A stretch of 64,000 nt of DNA from Acetitomaculum ruminis DSM 5522 (GCF_900112085.1 NZ_FOJY01000015.1:16526-80525), one strand, 5' to 3'. Positions 46,750 through 55,243 are shown, counted from the first letter of the stretch. Translations and numbers: made by a program. Notes: generated by a model not told the origin, from the sequence alone.

Positions 46750-47229
46750 ATGGCAGAGGTAATAAAAGTGGGAATGGCAGATTTAAAAGTATCTACCAGC
46801 CCTAATATAGTTACAACACTGGGTTTGGGATCATGTGTAGGCATAGCTTTGTACGATCCCGTTATCAAGCTGGGGGGCTTAGCCCATGTCATGCTACCGG
46901 ATAGTACGAAGATAAAAAACAACTCTAATAAAGCCAAATTTGCAGATACCGGTATTCAAGAGCTTGTAAAATTAATGATTGCCAAAGGAGCTTCAAAATC
47001 AAGACTTCAGGCTAAGATAGCCGGTGGAGCAAAAATGTTTGAGGTAAGCAATGACCTTGGACGAATTGGTGAAAGAAATGTGGAAGCAACAAAAATAATG
47101 TTGAAAAAACTTGGAATAAGACTAATTGCCCAGGACACTGGTCTGAATTATGGACGTACAGTAGAGTTAAATTGTGAAAATGGCGAATTTTATATTAAAT
47201 CTGTTGGAAAACCGATTAAAATATTGTAG
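46750..47229 (+). CDS. cheD: Chemoreceptor glutamine deamidase CheD
   Basis: A 159-aa cysteine deamidase. Catalytic Cys in GLGSCVGIALYD (about residue 28) and His in LAHVMLPDS (about 46), plus KIAGGAKMFEVSNDLGRIGE. It converts receptor Gln to Glu and binds CheC. GAGGAG precedes the ATG. Confidence 0.95.
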   Translation: MAEVIKVGMADLKVSTSPNIVTTLGLGSCVGIALYDPVIKLGGLAHVMLPDSTKIKNNSNKAKFADTGIQELVKLMIAKGASKSRLQAKIAGGAKMFEVSNDLGRIGERNVEATKIMLKKLGIRLIAQDTGLNYGRTVELNCENGEFYIKSVGKPIKIL

Positions 47230-47245
47230 AATATGAGGTAACAGC

Positions 47246-47581
47246 ATGAAAAGTATGAAAACAAAAGATGTTCCGGTGATGATAATGCTGTTGTCCGGGT
47301 TTATTTGTAGTACTGTTTGCATATTAAATAATTATGAGTTGTTTGATATGTTAAGAGCTTTGATTATAGTACTTGTACTTTTTTATATCATTGGGTTGGT
47401 TGCCAAAAGAGTTTTAAACAAATTCTTTAGTGAAAACATAAATCAGTCATTAGAAGAACAGCTTAATGATGAAGAAATGGAAGGAATCAAAGATCTTGAG
47501 GAAGTAGATGGAGTAGAAACAAAAGCAGAAAGACCACAAGATTCCCAGGAAAATGAATCTGACGATAATGAAAATGAATAG
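47246..47581 (+). CDS. Small membrane protein of unknown function between cheD and fliA
   Basis: A 111-aa protein with two hydrophobic helices (about residues 10-26 and 32-54), a short basic loop and an acidic tail ending QENESDDNENE. GAGGTAACAG before the ATG and tight spacing to cheD show it is translated as part of the operon. I do not recognise the family; it has the size and topology of a motor- or receptor-associated membrane protein, but no function can be named. Confidence 0.8.
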   Translation: MKSMKTKDVPVMIMLLSGFICSTVCILNNYELFDMLRALIIVLVLFYIIGLVAKRVLNKFFSENINQSLEEQLNDEEMEGIKDLEEVDGVETKAERPQDSQENESDDNENE

Positions 47582-47658
47582 CAAAAAAATCAGTGCGGTT
47601 CAATGAAGGGTTATTACCGGATATTTTTCTTAAAATTTTACTAAAGGGAGTATAGGCA

Positions 47659-48432
47659 ATGGCAATGGATGAGGCTGAAAGAAGAAAGTTATGGGAAGCA
47701 TATAGCAAAGATGGTTCAAGAGAAGTCAAAGAACAGCTAATAGTTGAATACGCTCCGTTGGTACGCTTGGTTGCTGGAAGGCTTTCTATGTACTTGGGAT
47801 ACAATGTAGAATACGATGACCTGGTAGGCTATGGAATAATCGGGCTTATTGATGCTATTGATAAATTCGAGTTGGACAAGGCTGTTAGATTTGAAACATA
47901 TGCTAGTCTTAGAATAAGAGGAGCGATATTGGACCAGATAAGAAAAATGGACTGGATTCCGAGAACTCTCAGACAAAAGCAAAAAAAGATAGCCCTGGCA
48001 TCAAGACAGGTTGAGAGTATCACTGGAAGGTCTGCAACAGATAGTGAGATAGCTAGTACAATAGGTATCTCAAACGAAGAACTATTAAACTGGCAGTCAC
48101 AGATGAAAATTACAAATGTAATTTCCTTGAATGAGTTCTTAAGCCAAGGTGGAGAACCTGTGATGGATGCCGAAAACAATTCTCATTTTGAGCAACCGGA
48201 AAAGGTTGTTGAATCTTCTGAGTTAAAAGAAATCCTTATGGAGTCATTAGAGATTCTTACGGAAAAAGAGAAAAAAGTAATATTACTTTATTATTATGAA
48301 GAATTGACTTTAAAGGAAATAAGTAAGGTTTTAGAGGTTTCTGAATCCAGAGTATCTCAGTTACATACAAAGGCTTTACATAAAATGAAAAAGAAGATGG
48401 GGAATTATATGAACATTTTAACTGACAGATGA
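47659..48432 (+). CDS. fliA: Flagellar sigma factor FliA/SigD (sigma-28)
   Basis: A 257-aa sigma-28 factor for late flagellar genes. Region 2 with VEYDDLVGYGIIGLIDAIDK and FETYASLRIRGAILDQIRKM, followed by DWIPRTLRQ; region 3 with ITGRSATDSEIASTIGIS; region 4 with ILTEKEKKVILLYYYEELTL and a helix-turn-helix SKVLEVSESRVSQLHTKAL. AAAGGGAG precedes the ATG. Position at the end of the fla/che operon equals sigD of B. subtilis. Confidence 0.97.
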   Translation: MAMDEAERRKLWEAYSKDGSREVKEQLIVEYAPLVRLVAGRLSMYLGYNVEYDDLVGYGIIGLIDAIDKFELDKAVRFETYASLRIRGAILDQIRKMDWIPRTLRQKQKKIALASRQVESITGRSATDSEIASTIGISNEELLNWQSQMKITNVISLNEFLSQGGEPVMDAENNSHFEQPEKVVESSELKEILMESLEILTEKEKKVILLYYYEELTLKEISKVLEVSESRVSQLHTKALHKMKKKMGNYMNILTDR

Positions 48433-48468
48433 CCCTGTCATAAAAGGTTTATATAAGGAGGGTCAATT

Positions 48469-50076
48469 ATGAAAAACGGATTTTTTATCCTTGAAAATAA
48501 AGATGATGGTCTGTTTATGACAATTAGGCCTGCTGTTGAAGGCGGAAAGCAGGTTAAGGTTGAGGATGTTTATAAGTATCTGGATAACGGAAATGTAACA
48601 AAATATTCTCATGCCAATGTTAAAAAAGCAGTAGAGGAATTATCAGTAACTGATACAGCAGTGACTTTTCAGTTAACACCAAAACCTTTAGATATTGATA
48701 TTGATGAGCAGGCGTATGTATCGATTGCCACAGACAGGATGAGTGCGACAGTTGTATTTTATCCTCCTACACCTAATGGAAAAAAGATGACAACTCAGGG
48801 TCTTATAAAAGATATACTTAATTATAAGATAAAATTTGGTATAGATGAAGAGTTTTTGGCTGGTCTTTGTATAGAACATGAGTATTTTACTGATTATGTT
48901 TTTGCAAGAGGTATACCTTTAGTGGAGGGAAAGCCGGCAAAGATTACATATCATTTCAATACAAAACCTACAAAAAAACCAACCATTAATCCCGATGGAA
49001 CCGTAGATTATCGAAAGCTTGATAATATAAGCCGTGTTAATAAAGGACAGTTAATTGCGGAACTTCAACCGGAAGTACAAGGAAGTAATGGAAAAGACAT
49101 TTTAGGAAATATATTAAAATGCACAGTAGAAAAACACCTGGTTTTAAAAGGTGATAAGAATTGTGAAATGACAGAGGACGGACTTAAAATGTACTCAAAA
49201 GTTGACGGTCATGCAAAACTTGTCAGTGGAGTAGTAAATCTGTCAAATGTTTACGAAGTAAAAAACAATGTTGATAACTCTACCGGTGACATAGAATATA
49301 GTGGAAATGTCTACATAAAAGGAAATGTTAATTCAGGATTTTCCATAAAAGCTAAAGGCGATGTTATTGTAGACGGAGTTGTTGAAGGTGCAGATATTAC
49401 ATGTGGCGGACAAATTGTTTTGAAAAGAGGAATCCAGGGTATGGGTTCCGGAGTCATAAGGGCAAGAGGAAATGTAGTTGCAAAATTCATTGAAAATGCA
49501 AGGGTCATTTCCGGTGGATTTATAGAAACTGAATCCATCATTCAAAGCAATGTATCAGCTACAGGTGATATAAATGTTGGAGGAAAAAAAGGCTTTATAA
49601 CCGGTGGCACAGTTGCAGCCGGAAAGGGAGTCAGAGCAAAGATGATAGGATCGCCCATGGGAGTACATACCAACATAGAAGTGGGAGTAAGCCCTTTAAA
49701 AAGAGAACGATATAAAGAGATAAAAAACGACATACTGATTAAAACAAAAGATATAGATAAACTCTATCCCATCCTTGCATCATTTTGGAAGAAGATAGGT
49801 AATGGAGATTTAATATCGCCGCAGCAACATGACTATATCAAAAAAATATCTGCTACAGTAAAACAATTGGAAAAAATCATCAAGCAGGAAAAAGAAGAAG
49901 CAGAAGAGATAGAAGCGGAGATTACATCAGGACAAAGTGCCACAGTTGAAGTATCAGGGACTGTGTATCCGGATGTGGATATAAATATTTCAGGTGCCTT
50001 TTTTAAAACAAAGGCCGAGAGATCTTATTGCAAATTCAAAATAACAGACGGTGTTGTAAAAGTTGAAAATTTGTAA
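48469..50076 (+). CDS. FapA (DUF342) family protein
   Basis: A 535-aa cytosolic protein. N-terminal region, then a right-handed beta-helix-like part with repeated G-x-V/I strands (YSGNVYIKGNVNSGFSIKAK, then GDVIVDGVVEGADITCGGQI and VVAKFIENARVISGGFIETE), and a C-terminal coiled coil (about 440-490). DUF342/FapA proteins are tied to polar landmark and cell-surface functions in Vibrio and Clostridia; the role here is unknown. GGAGG upstream; 36 nt after fliA. Confidence 0.85.
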   Translation: MKNGFFILENKDDGLFMTIRPAVEGGKQVKVEDVYKYLDNGNVTKYSHANVKKAVEELSVTDTAVTFQLTPKPLDIDIDEQAYVSIATDRMSATVVFYPPTPNGKKMTTQGLIKDILNYKIKFGIDEEFLAGLCIEHEYFTDYVFARGIPLVEGKPAKITYHFNTKPTKKPTINPDGTVDYRKLDNISRVNKGQLIAELQPEVQGSNGKDILGNILKCTVEKHLVLKGDKNCEMTEDGLKMYSKVDGHAKLVSGVVNLSNVYEVKNNVDNSTGDIEYSGNVYIKGNVNSGFSIKAKGDVIVDGVVEGADITCGGQIVLKRGIQGMGSGVIRARGNVVAKFIENARVISGGFIETESIIQSNVSATGDINVGGKKGFITGGTVAAGKGVRAKMIGSPMGVHTNIEVGVSPLKRERYKEIKNDILIKTKDIDKLYPILASFWKKIGNGDLISPQQHDYIKKISATVKQLEKIIKQEKEEAEEIEAEITSGQSATVEVSGTVYPDVDINISGAFFKTKAERSYCKFKITDGVVKVENL

Positions 50077-50137
50077 TTCATATGTGAAATAAAAATAAAA
50101 TGATATAAAATAATTATTATAAAAATACCACTTTATT

Positions 50138-50166
50138 TTGACAAAAAATGAATATCAATGTATGAT
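50138..50166 (+). promoter_or_regulatory. Strong sigma-A promoter for the operon tail
   Basis: TTGACA (50138-50143), 17-nt spacer, TATGAT (50161-50166). It gives genes from 50353 onward their own transcription start. The 275-bp gap 50077-50352 holds this promoter, the hairpin listed next, and no gene. Confidence 0.75.
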
Positions 50167-50188
50167 TAAAGCAAGTACATAAATAGTC

Positions 50189-50233
50189 AACCTCTATCTT
50201 TTAATTACAGAAAATTAAAATAAGATAGGGGTT
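50189..50233 (+). promoter_or_regulatory. 5'-leader hairpin with CodY-box-like core
   Basis: Imperfect 18-bp hairpin with arms at 50189-50206 and 50213-50233, starting about 23 nt downstream of the -10. Its centre, TAATTACAGAAAATT (50202-50216), differs at three positions from the CodY box AATTTTCWGAAAATT. It could be an RNA leader structure, an operator, or both; no terminator-like T run follows directly. Confidence 0.4.
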
Positions 50234-50352
50234 GTTGAGGATAAAAAAGTCTTTTTTCATGCTTTAAAAAACAAGTATCAACTGTATAAATTATAAGCAA
50301 ATACTTATAGATATATAACAGTTAAGTGTTATATTAAGAAGGAGGGGGAAAA

Positions 50353-50670
50353 ATGGCAGTCGGTCCAGTAGAATTTAACGGTACCATTCAAAGAGTTCAG
50401 GATGTTTCAATAATCAAACAGCAGCAGGATAATAAATCCATGAATGACCAGAGTAATTTTCAACAGCAGTTCAATAAGGAAGTTCAGGATAATTCAAGCC
50501 AGGTTACCACTGCAAATAACGCAGATATGAGTAAACAAAAATTTGATGCCAGAGAAGAAGGGAAAAATAAATATCTGGCAAAGAAAAGAAAAGAACAGCA
50601 GAAAAAAGAAGATGAAGAGTTAGAAAGAAAAGTGTCATCTGAATACAGTACATTCGATGTCACTATTTAA
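50353..50670 (+). CDS. Small charged coiled protein of unknown function
   Basis: A 105-aa protein, Gln/Asn-rich in the first half (QQQDNKSMNDQSNFQQQFNK) and Lys/Glu-rich coil in the second (KYLAKKRKEQQKKEDEELER), without cysteine, signal peptide or membrane helix. AAGGAGGGGG before the ATG shows it is well translated. It occupies the same place after fliA/fapA-type genes where motility accessory genes lie, but I cannot assign a family. Confidence 0.75.
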   Translation: MAVGPVEFNGTIQRVQDVSIIKQQQDNKSMNDQSNFQQQFNKEVQDNSSQVTTANNADMSKQKFDAREEGKNKYLAKKRKEQQKKEDEELERKVSSEYSTFDVTI

Positions 50671-50825
50671 GTGTACAAAACTATCAGGAATCTGGGGAGA
50701 TTCTGGTAACATAACAAAAAATTTAAGTATTAAATGTATTTAGGAAAAATGTTTTTTGTATGCTTTTAGGGTTCGATTTGTTATTGGACTAATATGAAAA
50801 GATTTTTTAAAGGAGATAATTATAA

Positions 50826-51665
50826 ATGACAGTTGTTCAAATTTGTCTGCTTATTGCAGGCATAGTTATGATGGTCGGAAGTTTTTTTGTTGCAGAAAAA
50901 CTATCTGCCAAAGAATTTGACGAATTCACGAAAAACAGTTCAAAGGAATTACAAAGAATAGTGGATAAACAGTTAAGTGATGCAAATCAAAAAATTGTTG
51001 ACACTATTCAAATGCGTGTTGAAGAAGGTATCGAAGATGCCCAAAGACCGCTAGAAAAGCTTACCAATGAAAAAATAATGGCAATTAACGAGTATTCAGA
51101 TTCCGTAATAATGGAGATAGAAAAGAATCATGAAAATATAATGTTTCTTTATAAGATGCTTAATGACAAACAAGATGAAATAGAAAGCATGTCATCTGCC
51201 ATAGACGAAAGTAAAAATCGCATTACGGTGATGCTTGAAAAGATTGCTGCTATTTCTGATAACATTTCAAGGCAGACTGCGGCATTAAAAAATTCTAAAG
51301 CAGCAAATCAAAACAGAAGTACTCATGTACAGGCAAAAGAAGCTCCTGAAAAAACCAAATCTCAAATGACAGTCGAAGAAAATACTGCAAAAACACAGGA
51401 TACTCCAACCAAAAAAAGTGTTGTAAAAGACTCAAATAAAACCGCTTCAAAAAAAGTTTCTGAAAGTGAAGCAAAACTTGATGCCATGAGCGAGGCTGTA
51501 ACAGCCGGAGAAAATGGAAAATCAAAGAAACTTAACAACAAGCAGATTCTCGAATTACATAAAAAAGGTATGTCTATAATAGATATAGCCAGAGAACTTT
51601 CAACAGGTCTTGGTGAAGTAAAATTAGTTATAGACTTATATGAAGGTGGTAAGAATGAAGTTTAA
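50826..51665 (+). CDS. DUF6115/SwrB-like membrane coiled-coil protein
   Basis: A 279-aa protein: one N-terminal helix (VVQICLLIAGIVMMVGSFFV, residues 3-22), a long coiled coil (about 30-165), a polar Ser/Thr/Lys linker, and a C-terminal helix-turn-helix-like segment NKQILELHKKGMSIIDIARE followed by LSTGLGEVKLVIDL. B. subtilis SwrB, encoded right after sigD, has the same plan (one helix, coil, short C-terminal domain) and promotes flagellar switch assembly. Orthology is inferred from position and architecture. Confidence 0.75.
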   Translation: MTVVQICLLIAGIVMMVGSFFVAEKLSAKEFDEFTKNSSKELQRIVDKQLSDANQKIVDTIQMRVEEGIEDAQRPLEKLTNEKIMAINEYSDSVIMEIEKNHENIMFLYKMLNDKQDEIESMSSAIDESKNRITVMLEKIAAISDNISRQTAALKNSKAANQNRSTHVQAKEAPEKTKSQMTVEENTAKTQDTPTKKSVVKDSNKTASKKVSESEAKLDAMSEAVTAGENGKSKKLNNKQILELHKKGMSIIDIARELSTGLGEVKLVIDLYEGGKNEV

Positions 51666-52404
51666 GTATTATTTAAGGGGCTTAGGAATAGGTATAATAC
51701 TGACAGTCATTGTCACAAGCCTTATGCCTGACGCATTAATGACAGATGCCCAGATAATGAAGCGTGCAAAAGAACTTGGAATGACTCTTTCAGAAAAAGA
51801 CATATCTCCTGATGAAACAACAGAAAAATCCCAAACCGTTTCAGAGGCGAAAAAGAAGGAAGAAAATCTAAAGGCAAAAGTTGAAGAAAAAATTTCCGGT
51901 GACAGTAAGAAATCTAACAATGATACTTCAACAAAGGATGATTCTAAAAATAAAGATAAAACTGATGATAGCACATCAAAAGATAAAAAAGATGACAGCG
52001 AAACATCAAAAAATAAAGAAGATGATACATCAAAGAAAGATTCTTCTACAATTTCAAATAACGAAGATAATAAAATAAAAGAAAATACTAAAGCAGATGG
52101 TATTGCAAATAAAGATAAAGAAAACGAAAATACCAATAACAATGCAGATAATAATTTAACTACTCCTTCTGATAACACAGTAAACGAAGCTTCAAAATCT
52201 CCGATTTCATTTACTGTATCATCAGGAATGAGCTCCTACACTATAGCTAAGCAGTTACAGACAGCAGGTGTTATAGATGATGCAGATAATTTTGACAGCT
52301 ACCTTGAAAGTAACGGCTATGACCAGAAAATTACCACCGGAAATAAAGTATTCCCGGCAGCATCCACATATGAAGAAGTTGCATCTATTTTAGTAGGACA
52401 TTAA
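51655..52404 (+). CDS. MltG-like LysM-type domain protein lacking the transglycosylase domain
   Basis: A 249-aa protein; the ATG at 51655 has AGGTGG upstream and overlaps the previous gene by 11 nt. One N-terminal helix (about 7-25), a highly polar Lys/Asp/Ser/Thr/Asn-rich spacer (about 45-180), and a C-terminal segment FTVSSGMSSYTIAKQLQTAG followed by VIDDADNFDSYLESNGY, which matches the substrate-binding (LysM-like) part of YceG/MltG. The lytic transglycosylase catalytic domain is absent, so it is probably a wall- or membrane-associated binding protein. Confidence 0.75.
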   Translation: MKFKYYLRGLGIGIILTVIVTSLMPDALMTDAQIMKRAKELGMTLSEKDISPDETTEKSQTVSEAKKKEENLKAKVEEKISGDSKKSNNDTSTKDDSKNKDKTDDSTSKDKKDDSETSKNKEDDTSKKDSSTISNNEDNKIKENTKADGIANKDKENENTNNNADNNLTTPSDNTVNEASKSPISFTVSSGMSSYTIAKQLQTAGVIDDADNFDSYLESNGYDQKITTGNKVFPAASTYEEVASILVGH

Positions 52405-52424
52405 AAAATATAAAGCATATGACT

Positions 52425-52470
52425 AAAAACTTCCTATTGGGAAAATACTACCATTAGGAAGTTTTTTCTT
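52425..52470 (+). terminator. Intrinsic terminator of the operon tail
   Basis: A 12-bp stem, AAAAACTTCCTA (52425-52436) with TAGGAAGTTTTT (52455-52466), running into a T tract. It closes the motility region before rpsB. Confidence 0.88.
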
Positions 52471-52497
52471 GCAAAAGCAATAGTCTTATGATAATAT
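52469..52497 (+). promoter_or_regulatory. Promoter of rpsB-tsf
   Basis: TTGCAA (52469-52474), 17-nt spacer, TAATAT (52492-52497), about 100 nt upstream of rpsB. Confidence 0.55.
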
Positions 52498-52514
52498 ATT
52501 GTAGGCAAAAAACA

Positions 52515-52569
52515 CGGATGTCGATTTTATAACTGGTGCCTATAGGTGGTTATAAAGCAGAAACATCCG
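52515..52569 (+). promoter_or_regulatory. Structured leader of rpsB, possible S2 autoregulatory RNA
   Basis: Nested stems in the 5' UTR: CGGATGT (52515-52521) with ACATCCG (52563-52569), and inside it TTATAAC (52527-52533) with GTTATAA (52549-52555). The structure ends 15 nt before the GGAGG of rpsB. Ribosomal-protein leaders of this kind let free S2 repress its own operon; that function is inferred. Confidence 0.55.
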
Positions 52570-52598
52570 GAAGAACAAAACCAAATGGAGGACTAAAA

Positions 52599-53330
52599 AT
52601 GAGTATTATTTCAATGAAACAGTTACTTGAGGCAGGTGTTCATTTTGGACATCAGACAAGAAGATGGAACCCTAAAATGGCTCCTTACATCTACACAGAA
52701 AGAAATGGTATCTATATCATCGATCTTCAAAAATCAGTAGTAAAAGTTGATGAGGCTTATCGTGCAGTAGCAGATATCGTTGCTGATGGTGGTACTATCC
52801 TTTTCGTTGGTACAAAGAAACAGGCTCAGGATGCTATCAGAGTTGAAGCAGAGCGTTGTGGAATGTACTATGTAAATGAAAGATGGCTTGGAGGAATGCT
52901 TACAAACTTCAAGACAATTGAAAGCAGAATTGCAAGACTTAAAGCTATCAGAGCTATGGAAGAAGATGGAACATTTGATGTACTTCCAAAGAAAGAAGTT
53001 ATTCTCCTCAAGAAAGAACTTGCAAAATTAGAGAAAAATCTCGGTGGTATCGTAGAAATGAAGAAACTTCCAGATGCTATTTTCGTAGTAGATCCTAAGA
53101 AAGAAAGAATCTGTATCCAGGAAGCACATTCACTTGGTATTCCACTTATTGGTATTGCAGATACAAACTGTGATCCGGAAGAACTTGACTATGTAATTCC
53201 AGGAAATGATGATGCTATCAGAGCCGTAAAACTTATCGTTTCCAAAATGGCTGATGCTGTTATTGAAGCAAATCAGGGACAGCAGGATGTAGAAGTTGCT
53301 GAAGGCGAAGAAGAAGCTACACAAGAGTAA
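52599..53330 (+). CDS. rpsB: Ribosomal protein S2
   Basis: A 30S subunit protein of 243 aa. The start at 52599 (GGAGG at 52586-52590) gives the usual beginning [20 protein letters not shown]. Also [29 protein letters not shown] and VVDPKKERI. The frame is open upstream to 52536, but that part overlaps the leader structure and is not family sequence. Acidic C-terminal tail [12 protein letters not shown]. Confidence 0.98.
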   Translation: MSIISMKQLLEAGVHFGHQTRRWNPKMAPYIYTERNGIYIIDLQKSVVKVDEAYRAVADIVADGGTILFVGTKKQAQDAIRVEAERCGMYYVNERWLGGMLTNFKTIESRIARLKAIRAMEEDGTFDVLPKKEVILLKKELAKLEKNLGGIVEMKKLPDAIFVVDPKKERICIQEAHSLGIPLIGIADTNCDPEELDYVIPGNDDAIRAVKLIVSKMADAVIEANQGQQDVEVAEGEEEATQE

Positions 53331-53375
53331 TAATAGCAATACTTATAAATTTTAAACTTAATGGAGGAATAAAAA

Positions 53376-54308
53376 ATGGCTATAACAGCTTCAATGGTAA
53401 AAGAATTACGTGAGCAGACCGGTGCCGGAATGATGGACTGTAAAAAGGCATTAACAGAGACAAACGGAGATATGGAAGCCGCTGTAGAATTCTTACGTAA
53501 AAACGGACAGGCAAAAGCAGAGAAAAAAGCAGGAAGAATCGCTGCTGAAGGACTTTGCCGTGTTGCAGTTAAAGACAATGTTGCAGCAGTTGTTGAAGTA
53601 AATTCTGAAACAGACTTCGTTGCTAAAAATGAAACGTTCCAGACATTCGTTGATGCAGTAGCAGTTCAGGCACTTTCATCAGATTCAGCTGATATTGATG
53701 CTTTCCTTGCAGAAAAATGGAATGAGGATGCTTCTAAGACAGTTAAAGAAGCTCTTACAGATAAAGTAGCAGTTATCGGAGAAAATCTTACAATCAGAAG
53801 ATTTGAAAAAGTTAAAGAAGATAACGGATGTGTTGTAACTTATGTTCATGGTGGCGGACGTATCGGTGTTATTGTTGATGCAGAAACATCAGTAGTTAAT
53901 GATGCAGTAAAAGAAGCACTTACAAATGTTGCTATGCAGGTTGCTGCTCTTAATCCAAAATATGTTACTCGTGATGAAATCAGTGCAGAAGAACTTGCAC
54001 ATGAGAAAGAAATTCTTCTTGCTCAGATTAAGAACGACCCTAAAGAATCACAGAAACCTGAAAAAGTTATCAACGGAATCGTTGAAGGGCGTATCAATAA
54101 AGAATTAAAAGAAATCTGTCTTGTAGACCAGGTTTATGTAAAAGCTGAAGATGGAAAACAGACAGTATCTAAATATCTTGCAGAAGTTTCAAAAGCACAG
54201 GGAACAGATATCAAACTTAAGAAATTTGTTCGTTTTGAAACTGGCGAAGGACTTGAAAAGAAAAACGAAGACTTTGCAGCAGAAGTTGCAGCTCAGATTA
54301 ACGGTTAA
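53376..54308 (+). CDS. tsf: Elongation factor Ts
   Basis: Nucleotide-exchange factor for EF-Tu, 310 aa. N-terminal UBA-like domain with VKELREQTGAGMMDCKKALT, the core SETDFVAKNETFQTFV, and YVHGGGRIGVIV, FVRFETGEGLEKK. It lies 45 nt after rpsB. The usual next genes pyrH and frr are absent; a terminator follows. Confidence 0.98.
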   Translation: MAITASMVKELREQTGAGMMDCKKALTETNGDMEAAVEFLRKNGQAKAEKKAGRIAAEGLCRVAVKDNVAAVVEVNSETDFVAKNETFQTFVDAVAVQALSSDSADIDAFLAEKWNEDASKTVKEALTDKVAVIGENLTIRRFEKVKEDNGCVVTYVHGGGRIGVIVDAETSVVNDAVKEALTNVAMQVAALNPKYVTRDEISAEELAHEKEILLAQIKNDPKESQKPEKVINGIVEGRINKELKEICLVDQVYVKAEDGKQTVSKYLAEVSKAQGTDIKLKKFVRFETGEGLEKKNEDFAAEVAAQING

Positions 54309-54354
54309 TATTTAAATTCTGAGTTATAATATTAATCTTACATAAAAAGACTAC

Positions 54355-54394
54355 GAGGAAATGCTTATTTAAAAGTATTTCCTCTATTTTTTTT
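54355..54394. terminator. Terminator after tsf, overlapping the end of the convergent hydrolase gene
   Basis: A 12-bp stem (54355-54366 with 54373-54384, one G-T pair), followed by an eight-T tract on the plus strand. The stop codon of the minus-strand hydrolase (54365-54367) lies inside the hairpin, so the element is shared by the two convergent genes. Confidence 0.85.
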
Positions 54395-55243
54395 CACCGA
54401 CTCATCTTTAATTGCGATTGTTTGCTGATACACCGATCTTGCCATTTTCTCAATCAAGGAATTTACTACATCTGGAGCATCAGTATTAGAATTGTGTCCG
54501 GCTTTCTTAATCCACTTTAATGGAAATCCTGTATTTTTATTCCATTTTTTATTATATCTGATACAGGAACCTGCATGATCTTCACTGCCACATATAAGAA
54601 GCGTTGGACAACTAAGCTCATAAGGCAAATCTGCCTCCATTGCCTTAGCCAGAATTTTGAATCCATGACCAGACAATTTTGCATATCTTTCCTGGTCGTT
54701 GTCATAAACTATCATCATTTCATACATGAGTTTTCTTCCGTATTCAGAGGTTGCTACTCCCTTGGTTCCGGATTTTAACAATGCCTTCCACGGATAGTGG
54801 CGATATACCCCCTCCATTCTTTTTAACAACCATATCTCTAATCCCGACACATACTGCCTTTGTAAAGGAGCAGAATCAATGGAAATAAACCCTGATATTT
54901 CCTTCGGAAATAACTGAGAAAATGCTTGTCCCACATATCCACCCATTGATTGTCCGATAATAACTGAAGCTTTAAATTTCTCTTTATTTAGAATCTTATT
55001 CAGCCATTTTGCCTTATCCATCAAATCAAAATCAAATTTAAAAGGCCATGAAGTCCCATGTCCGGGTGCATCCCACACAAAAACAGGATATTTCCCTTCA
55101 AAATATTCAATTTGCTTCTCAAACAATCTGTGATCCGCAGTCAGCCCTGGAAGAAAAACCAGTTGTGGAACGTCGAAATTTGCTACCTTATTAACCCAAT
55201 AATGAATCTCCCCACAAGAAGTTACATATGTTTTCTCAATCAT
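54365..55243 (-). CDS. Alpha/beta hydrolase
   Basis: A 292-aa single-domain hydrolase, no signal peptide. Start at 55243, placed by CTAGGAGG just upstream. Oxyanion region FLPGLTADHR, nucleophile Ser99 in IIGQSMGGYV, acid in LICGSEDHAG, and His in KKAGHNSNTDAPDVV. Similar to small-molecule esterases/lipases of clostridia; the substrate cannot be predicted. It lies alone on the minus strand at the edge of the IS-rich region. Confidence 0.88.
   Translation of the reverse strand: MIEKTYVTSCGEIHYWVNKVANFDVPQLVFLPGLTADHRLFEKQIEYFEGKYPVFVWDAPGHGTSWPFKFDFDLMDKAKWLNKILNKEKFKASVIIGQSMGGYVGQAFSQLFPKEISGFISIDSAPLQRQYVSGLEIWLLKRMEGVYRHYPWKALLKSGTKGVATSEYGRKLMYEMMIVYDNDQERYAKLSGHGFKILAKAMEADLPYELSCPTLLICGSEDHAGSCIRYNKKWNKNTGFPLKWIKKAGHNSNTDAPDVVNSLIEKMARSVYQQTIAIKDESVKKNRGNTFK

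Noticed and set aside
48422..48439. TGACAG/CTGTCA inverted repeat after fliA as a terminator
   Set aside because: The stem is only 6 bp and no T tract follows, so transcription into the FapA-like gene is likely.
52536..52598. In-frame N-terminal extension of ribosomal protein S2
   Set aside because: S2 normally begins [13 protein letters not shown]; the extension overlaps a base-paired leader and the ribosome site.
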